NCBI GenBank assembly: GCA_051747385.1 | Contig: JBNJGB010000011.1 | Span: 128,118-192,117, forward strand | DNA: 64,000 bases | Source: JBNJGB01 sp051747385 | GTDB taxonomy: Bacteria; Myxococcota_A; UBA9042; PHBI01; JACKFB01 | Reading direction: 5' to 3' | Shown: positions 60,211 to 64,000 of the stretch, piece by piece | Layout of the letters: every line of letters starts with the position of its first letter | Numbering within the stretch: position 1 is the stretch's first letter | Notes under the pieces: model-generated | The model's input: only the letters and a program-made list of their open reading frames with translations | What the model was told of the DNA's origin: nothing | Databases searched by the model: none | Made by a program: the position numbers and the translations under genes

Positions 60211-61671
60211 ATGGCACGGAACGGCGCCGACGCCCCCAACCTGGACCGGCTGAGCGTCCTGGACGAGGCGGGCGGGCGGAAGTACGTCTACCCGGCGGAC
60301 GCCCGCGGGAAGTTCAGCCGCATCAAGCCCTTCGTCTACGCGGTCCTCATCGCCGTGTACGTGGGGCTGCCCTGGATCCCCATCGGCGGACACCCCGCGG
60401 TGCTCATCGACCTGCCGATGCGGCGGTTCTACCTGTTCGGCGCGACGTTCAACGCGCAGGACGTCTACCTGATCTTCTTCCTGCTCACGGGCATCGGCTT
60501 CGGTCTCATCATGCTGAGCGCCCTGTGGGGCCGGGTCTGGTGTGGCTGGGGCTGCCCGCAGACCGTGTTCCTCGACGGCGTGTTCCGGCGCCTGGAGCGC
60601 TGGATCGAGGGGCCCGCCTCGCGACGGAAGCGCCTGGCCGACGGGCCGTGGACGCTCGAGAAGATCTGGAAGAAGGGGCTGAAGCACGCGATCTACGTCG
60701 TGCTGTCCGCCGGCATCGGCTTGACCTTCGTCGCCTACTTCGTGGGCGTCGACGGCGTCGGGGAGATGTTCACCGCCGGCCCGGGCAGCCACCCGGCGGC
60801 GTTCGCCTGGTCCCTGGGCCTCACGGTCGTGATGTACGGGAACTTCTGGTGGTTCCGGGAGCAGCTCTGCATCGTCATCTGCCCCTACGGGCGCCTCCAG
60901 TCCGTCCTGAACGACCAGGACACCATCAACGTCACGTACGACTACGTGCGCGGCGAGCCCCGGGGGAAGGTCAAGGACCCCGAGCGCGGCGACTGCATCG
61001 ACTGCGGGCGGTGCGTGGCGGTCTGCCCGACGGGCATCGACATCCGCAACGGCCATCAGCTCGAGTGCATCGGCTGCGCGTACTGCATCGACGCTTGCGA
61101 CGAGATCATGGATCGCGTCGACCAGCCCCGCGGCCTCATCCGCTACGAGTCCGATCGGGGCGTGGAGGAGCGGAGGCGCCGCTTCTGGCGGCCGCGCGTG
61201 TTCGCCTACATGTTCGCCGGGCTGGCCGGGCTGTCGGTGGGCACCTTCATGGTCACCCAGAACGACCCCTTCGAGGCCAACCTGATGCGCGTGCAGGGGG
61301 CCCCGTACGTCGTGGACGACGGGGAGCTCCGCAACCAGCTCTTCCTCCACCTGACGAACAAGGGCAGCGAGGAGACCACGTACACCATCCGGCCCCTGGA
61401 GGGGCAGGAGGATCGCTGGGTGCTGCCCCAGCGGAAGGTCACGGTGCCGTCCCTGACCGACTCGAAGCTCCCGGTGGTGGCCGTGGTCCCGCATGATGCC
61501 TTCGAGCCGGGGATGACCCTGGGGCTGACCGTGCACGGGACGGCCACCGACCTGACGCGCACGGTCGAGATGCGCATCCTGGGCCCCAAGGCGCGCGCCG
61601 CGAGCGCCGAGGAGCACGAGGACGACGGCCACGAGGAAGACGAGGGGAGGGAGGAGGAGCACGAGGAATGA
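60211..61671 (+). CDS. ccoG: Membrane ferredoxin-type cbb3 assembly protein
   Basis: The 486-residue protein (CcoG/RdxA/FixG) has about five helices, the motif GRVWCGWGCPQTVFLD near 110-125, two [4Fe-4S] sites near 265-295 (CIDCGRCVAVCPTGIDIR and CIGCAYCIDACDE) and an Ig-like C-terminal domain (about 350-460). It is a cupric reductase or copper relay for cbb3 maturation. The tail is unusually Glu/His-rich, possibly metal-binding. It overlaps the next gene by ATGA. Confidence 0.93.
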   Translation: MARNGADAPNLDRLSVLDEAGGRKYVYPADARGKFSRIKPFVYAVLIAVYVGLPWIPIGGHPAVLIDLPMRRFYLFGATFNAQDVYLIFFLLTGIGFGLIMLSALWGRVWCGWGCPQTVFLDGVFRRLERWIEGPASRRKRLADGPWTLEKIWKKGLKHAIYVVLSAGIGLTFVAYFVGVDGVGEMFTAGPGSHPAAFAWSLGLTVVMYGNFWWFREQLCIVICPYGRLQSVLNDQDTINVTYDYVRGEPRGKVKDPERGDCIDCGRCVAVCPTGIDIRNGHQLECIGCAYCIDACDEIMDRVDQPRGLIRYESDRGVEERRRRFWRPRVFAYMFAGLAGLSVGTFMVTQNDPFEANLMRVQGAPYVVDDGELRNQLFLHLTNKGSEETTYTIRPLEGQEDRWVLPQRKVTVPSLTDSKLPVVAVVPHDAFEPGMTLGLTVHGTATDLTRTVEMRILGPKARAASAEEHEDDGHEEDEGREEEHEE

Positions 61672-61880
61672 AGTTCCGAATCCACCCCGGGGCCGCCATC
61701 GCGGCCTTCTTCGGCATCCTGATGGCGTTCAACGTCGCGTTCTACGTCATCGCGTTCAACAACCCGCCCGAGCTCCTGCCCGAGGCGGAGCGTAGCGGCG
61801 CGCCCGCCGAGCCGACGCCCACGGCGACCACCGCCCCGCCGCCCACGCCCGACCCGGCGCCCGACGGAGAGGCGCGGTAA
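61668..61880 (+). CDS. Short FixH/CcoH-like membrane protein
   Basis: The 70-residue product has one helix (AAIAAFFGILMAFNVAFYVIA) with the FN-x-A/F pattern of the FixH N-terminus and then a Pro/Thr-rich tail. FixH/CcoH is normally about 150 residues with a periplasmic domain, missing here. Its place between ccoG and a DsbD_2-like gene is where ccoH is expected, so it is probably a reduced version. Stop and next start overlap as TAATG. Confidence 0.65.
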   Translation: MKFRIHPGAAIAAFFGILMAFNVAFYVIAFNNPPELLPEAERSGAPAEPTPTATTAPPPTPDPAPDGEAR

Positions 61881-62638
61881 TGGACACGGTCCCTGCGGCG
61901 TACGCGCAGCTTCTGGGATTGGGGCTCATCTGGATGTCCGTGCACTGCTCCGGCATGTGCGGGCCGATCCTCGTAGGCTTCGACGTGGCCGGCACGACGC
62001 GGAGCGTCCCGGCCGGGCGCGGTGCGCTGGCCGTGCTCACGTACCAGGGCGGGCGGGCCCTGACGTACATGTTCCTGGGGGCCCTCGCGGGCTGGCTCGG
62101 GGCGGGGCTGCGACAGACGTTCCACACCGCGGGGTCGTGGGGCGCGCTGGCGTTCGCCGTGATCGTCCTCGGCGGCATCGCGTGGCGGACCCTGCGGCCG
62201 AAGCGTCCGCGCCCGCTGCGCATCGAGCGGACGTCCGAACCCCTGTGGGAGCGGGTCGCGCGCCGCATGCAGGACCTCCTGCTGCCGCTGGCCCGGGGCA
62301 ACCGCCCGGTGCACCACCTGGCGCTCGGGGCGATCATGGGCTTCCTGCCGTGCATGATCCCCGCGTGGGTGCTGGGCCTGGGTGCCACCACCGGATCGCC
62401 GCTCCACGGCGCGCTGCTCATGCTCCTCCTGGTGGTCATGACCACGCCCATGCTCCTCGGCGTGACGCTCCTGCCGAGGATCGTCACCGGGCGTCTGGGG
62501 CGCATCGGTCGCCACCTGCCCACGGCGCTCCTCGGTCTGTCGGGCGTGTGGATCGGCATGGTGGGCCTGGCGGGCCTCGGCGTGGTGGAGCACGTGCACC
62601 TCTCCATCGGGGACGACCTGCTCCTGATGCTCTGGTAG
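61880..62638 (+). CDS. DsbD_2/TauE-like membrane protein of the cbb3 locus
   Basis: The 252-residue protein has six helices. WMSVHCSGMCGPILVGF near 20-36 is the signature of the DsbD_2 (UreH/sulfite-exporter-like) group, often found after ccoGHI and thought to help copper or thiol handling during oxidase assembly. GAIMGFLPCMIPAWVLGLGA near 148 is the second family motif with another Cys. It starts at ATG 61880, overlapping the ccoH-like stop by one base. Confidence 0.85.
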   Translation: MDTVPAAYAQLLGLGLIWMSVHCSGMCGPILVGFDVAGTTRSVPAGRGALAVLTYQGGRALTYMFLGALAGWLGAGLRQTFHTAGSWGALAFAVIVLGGIAWRTLRPKRPRPLRIERTSEPLWERVARRMQDLLLPLARGNRPVHHLALGAIMGFLPCMIPAWVLGLGATTGSPLHGALLMLLLVVMTTPMLLGVTLLPRIVTGRLGRIGRHLPTALLGLSGVWIGMVGLAGLGVVEHVHLSIGDDLLLMLW

Positions 62639-62737
62639 CGCACCCCGCGACGCACCCGCCCGTGAGCTGGTAGGATGGAAGCACGCCACAGCACGCACCG
62701 AGGGCGGCCGGGCCGTCGTCCTCCGGGAGGGAGCCTC

Positions 62738-63196
62738 ATGAGTGAGACCTGGCTGGTCGCGACCGACTTCGAGCCGTGCGCGGAGGCCGCGCTGGACCAC
62801 GCCGCCGAGGACGCGCGGCGCCTGGACGCGCGCCTCGTGCTCGTCCACGCTGTCGCAGCGCCCCAGATGCCCGTGAGCGTCGACTCGTTCGGCAGCCCCG
62901 TCAGCATGACGAACGCGGCCACGACGCACGAGGAGGTACGGGAGGCTGCGTCGAAGCGCCTCGACGAGGTGGCCTCCGCGCTCCGGGAGCGACACCCGGA
63001 CGTGCCCGTCGAGGTCGCCCTGCGCGAAGGCGACGCCGCGGACGCGGTGCTCGAGGCGGCCGAGGAGATGGACGTGGACCGGCTGATCGTGGGCTCCCAC
63101 GGCAAGCGGGGCCTGAAGCGTCTCGTCCTGGGCTCGGTCGCTGAGTCCATCGTCCGCCGCGCCCACGTCCCCACGCTGGTCGTCAAGGCCACCTGA
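62738..63196 (+). CDS. Universal stress protein, single domain
   Basis: The 152-residue UspA protein has WLVATDFEPCAEAALDHAA at the start and LIVGSHGKRGLKRLVLGSVA near 120-139, matching the Gx2Gx9G(S/A) ATP-binding loop. GGGAGG lies eight bases before ATG 62738. It follows the cbb3 locus and precedes a CBS protein by 13 bases, a pair common in low-oxygen regulons. Confidence 0.92.
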   Translation: MSETWLVATDFEPCAEAALDHAAEDARRLDARLVLVHAVAAPQMPVSVDSFGSPVSMTNAATTHEEVREAASKRLDEVASALRERHPDVPVEVALREGDAADAVLEAAEEMDVDRLIVGSHGKRGLKRLVLGSVAESIVRRAHVPTLVVKAT

Positions 63197-63209
63197 GCAA
63201 GGAGAAGCC

Positions 63210-63617
63210 ATGGATCTCAATGAGATCATGACCCCCAACCCGGTCACCGTGCAGGTCGACGCCACCGTGGCCGACGCCTTCAACCTCCTGCAGTCCGTGG
63301 ACGTCCGCCACCTGCCCGTCGTGGAGGGCAGCGCCCTCGTGGGCATGGTGAGCGACCGCGACCTCTATGGCGTGGCCGTGGCCTCCACGGGCGCCAGCCC
63401 CGAGCGCATGATCGGCGCCGAGTACCTGAACATGACGGTCGGCGAGGTCATGTCCGGGAACGTCCTCACGGTCAACGCCGAGGACGACGTCGGCGAGATC
63501 ATCGACACGATGATCGAGCAGAAGGTCGGCGCCCTGCCGGTCCAGGACAACGACGGCCGCCTCGTGGGCATCGTGAGCTACATCGACCTGCTCCGGGCCA
63601 TGCGCGACCTCATCTGA
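63210..63617 (+). CDS. Two-CBS-domain protein
   Basis: The 135-residue protein has two CBS motifs: IMTPNPVTVQVDATVADAFN with LPVVEGSALVGMVSDRDLYG, and VMSGNVLTVNAEDDVGEIID with LPVQDNDGRLVGIVSYIDLL. The pair forms one Bateman module that binds adenine nucleotides and reports energy state. AAGGAGAAG precedes the ATG. It is the last gene of the operon, 12 bases before a strong hairpin. Confidence 0.92.
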   Translation: MDLNEIMTPNPVTVQVDATVADAFNLLQSVDVRHLPVVEGSALVGMVSDRDLYGVAVASTGASPERMIGAEYLNMTVGEVMSGNVLTVNAEDDVGEIIDTMIEQKVGALPVQDNDGRLVGIVSYIDLLRAMRDLI

Positions 63618-63628
63618 CGATTCCGCAT

Positions 63629-63653
63629 GGCGGCGGGCTCCGAGCCCGCCGCC
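63629..63653 (+). terminator. Perfect 11-bp hairpin after the CBS gene
   Basis: GGCGGCGGGCT-CCG-AGCCCGCCGCC begins 12 bases after the stop codon and is followed by CCCTTG repeats rather than a T-run. It likely ends the operon, and it is also the first of three alike hairpins in the repeat cluster. Confidence 0.7.
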
Positions 63654-63918
63654 CCCTTGCCCTTGCCCTTGCCCTTGCCCTTGCCTGGAGAGGCCGCGCG
63701 TGGTCTCGGGCGCGGGTGGCGAGTCCTGGGACGGCGGGCTTCCCGAGGCTGTCGCGAGGATGGTCGGCTGCCGGTGTTGGCGGGCTTCCAGCCCGCCACC
63801 CCCTTGCCCTTGCCCTTGCCCTTGCCCTTGCCTGGAGAGGCCGCGCGTGGTCTCGGGCGCGGGTGGCGAGTCCTGGGACGGCGGGCTTCGATCCCGCCGC
63901 CCCCTTGCCCTTGCCCTC
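63629..63918 (+). repeat. Cluster of three hairpin plus (CCCTTG)n modules
   Basis: Three GGCGGGC...GCCCGCC hairpins (63629-63653, 63779-63797, 63880-63898) are each followed by three to five CCCTTG units. Between them a 59-bp block starting CCTGGAGAGGCCGCGCGTGG occurs twice, at 63684 and 63831, with a 147-bp period. The spacer 63743-63785 matches 28463-28505. On the minus strand the hexamers give G-quadruplex-type runs. Confidence 0.9.
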
Positions 63919-63937
63919 CATGAGCGGAGTCAAGCAC

Positions 63938-63958
63938 CAAGTGGGGTCGAACCTCCTC
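63938..63958 (+). repeat. Partial relative of the 39-bp repeat at 2457
   Basis: AAGTGGGGTCGAACCTCCTC resembles AGTGGGGTCAAGCCTACTC of the 2457-2533 repeat. From here to base 64000 no gene was seen. Confidence 0.4.
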
Positions 63959-64000
63959 CATTGGGTTGTGCTGGCGTCGAGCCATCGATTGTCTGAAGTC

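Noticed and set aside
63629..63918. A CRISPR array
   Set aside because: The repeats are hexamer runs and hairpins with near-identical spacers; there are no 25-40 bp repeats with unique spacers and no cas genes.

Overview
The window is about 70% GC, densely coded and organised in short operons. A C-terminal 'Cys-rich motif, transmembrane helix, Arg cluster' sorting tail (MYXO-CTERM type) on a 1,450-residue secreted protein, Cys-rich repeat lipoproteins with long Asp/Pro linkers, and dispersed hairpin and (GGGCAA)n repeats point to a Myxococcota-like deltaproteobacterium, probably from a draft or metagenome assembly (there is a 100-N gap at 26410-26509). The gene content suggests a redox-versatile organism that uses oxygen at low tension and also sulfur compounds. 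No rRNA, tRNA or CRISPR array was seen.

Layout. 1-7 kb: end of an OPT transporter, a family-2 glycosyltransferase, a HAD phosphatase, a GMC oxidoreductase, a lipoprotein cytochrome c with an expandable Glu/Pro/Ala spacer, and a tandem universal stress protein. 7.5-13.6 kb: an ArsR-type repressor with its own palindromic operator, followed by a Tat-exported molybdopterin oxidoreductase, a four-cluster ferredoxin subunit, two YeeE/YedE membrane proteins (the second carrying a rhodanese-like domain without its Cys) and an NrfD/PsrC quinone-linked anchor: a polysulfide/thiosulfate-type respiratory operon. 13.7-16.4 kb: serA and two VapBC-type loci, one with a broken toxin. 16.6-25.8 kb: secreted proteins (glycerophosphodiesterase lipoprotein, phospholipase D lipoprotein with Cys-rich repeats, DUF4091/CBM9-like surface protein).

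26-38 kb is the most unusual part: a radical SAM protein, a DUF483-like protein, and a nitrogenase-like (NFL) cluster of one Fe protein, one NifD-like subunit and two tandem NifK-like paralogues. A RegB-type redox sensor kinase follows, but it is cut off inside its ATPase domain and joined out of frame to the tail of an NtrC-type regulator. Three palindromes and a sigma-54-like promoter lie just downstream. The NFL subunits do not match the subunit pattern of nitrogenase, BchLNB, BchXYZ or CfbCD as far as can be judged by eye, and they lack the FeMo-cofactor Cys.

38-48 kb: two leftward transcription units and one rightward gene with two Fur-like boxes. They encode an FMN-binding periplasmic protein, an ApbE flavin transferase fused to thioredoxin, a His-rich membrane protein, an FAD oxidoreductase, a porin, two lipoproteins and a GT-C-like membrane protein, which reads as a candidate iron-regulated extracytoplasmic flavin electron-transfer system. 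48.6-52.7 kb: small Cys-rich membrane protein, NhaC-type antiporter, amidohydrolase, amidase-like lipoprotein. 52.9-63.6 kb: hemN and a complete cbb3 oxidase locus (ccoI, ccoS, a ccoN-ccoO fusion, ccoQ, a monohaem ccoP, ccoG, a short ccoH-like gene, a DsbD_2/TauE-like protein), then Usp and CBS genes. The window ends in hairpin plus (CCCTTG)n repeats. All identities are from reading the sequence; no database search was run.
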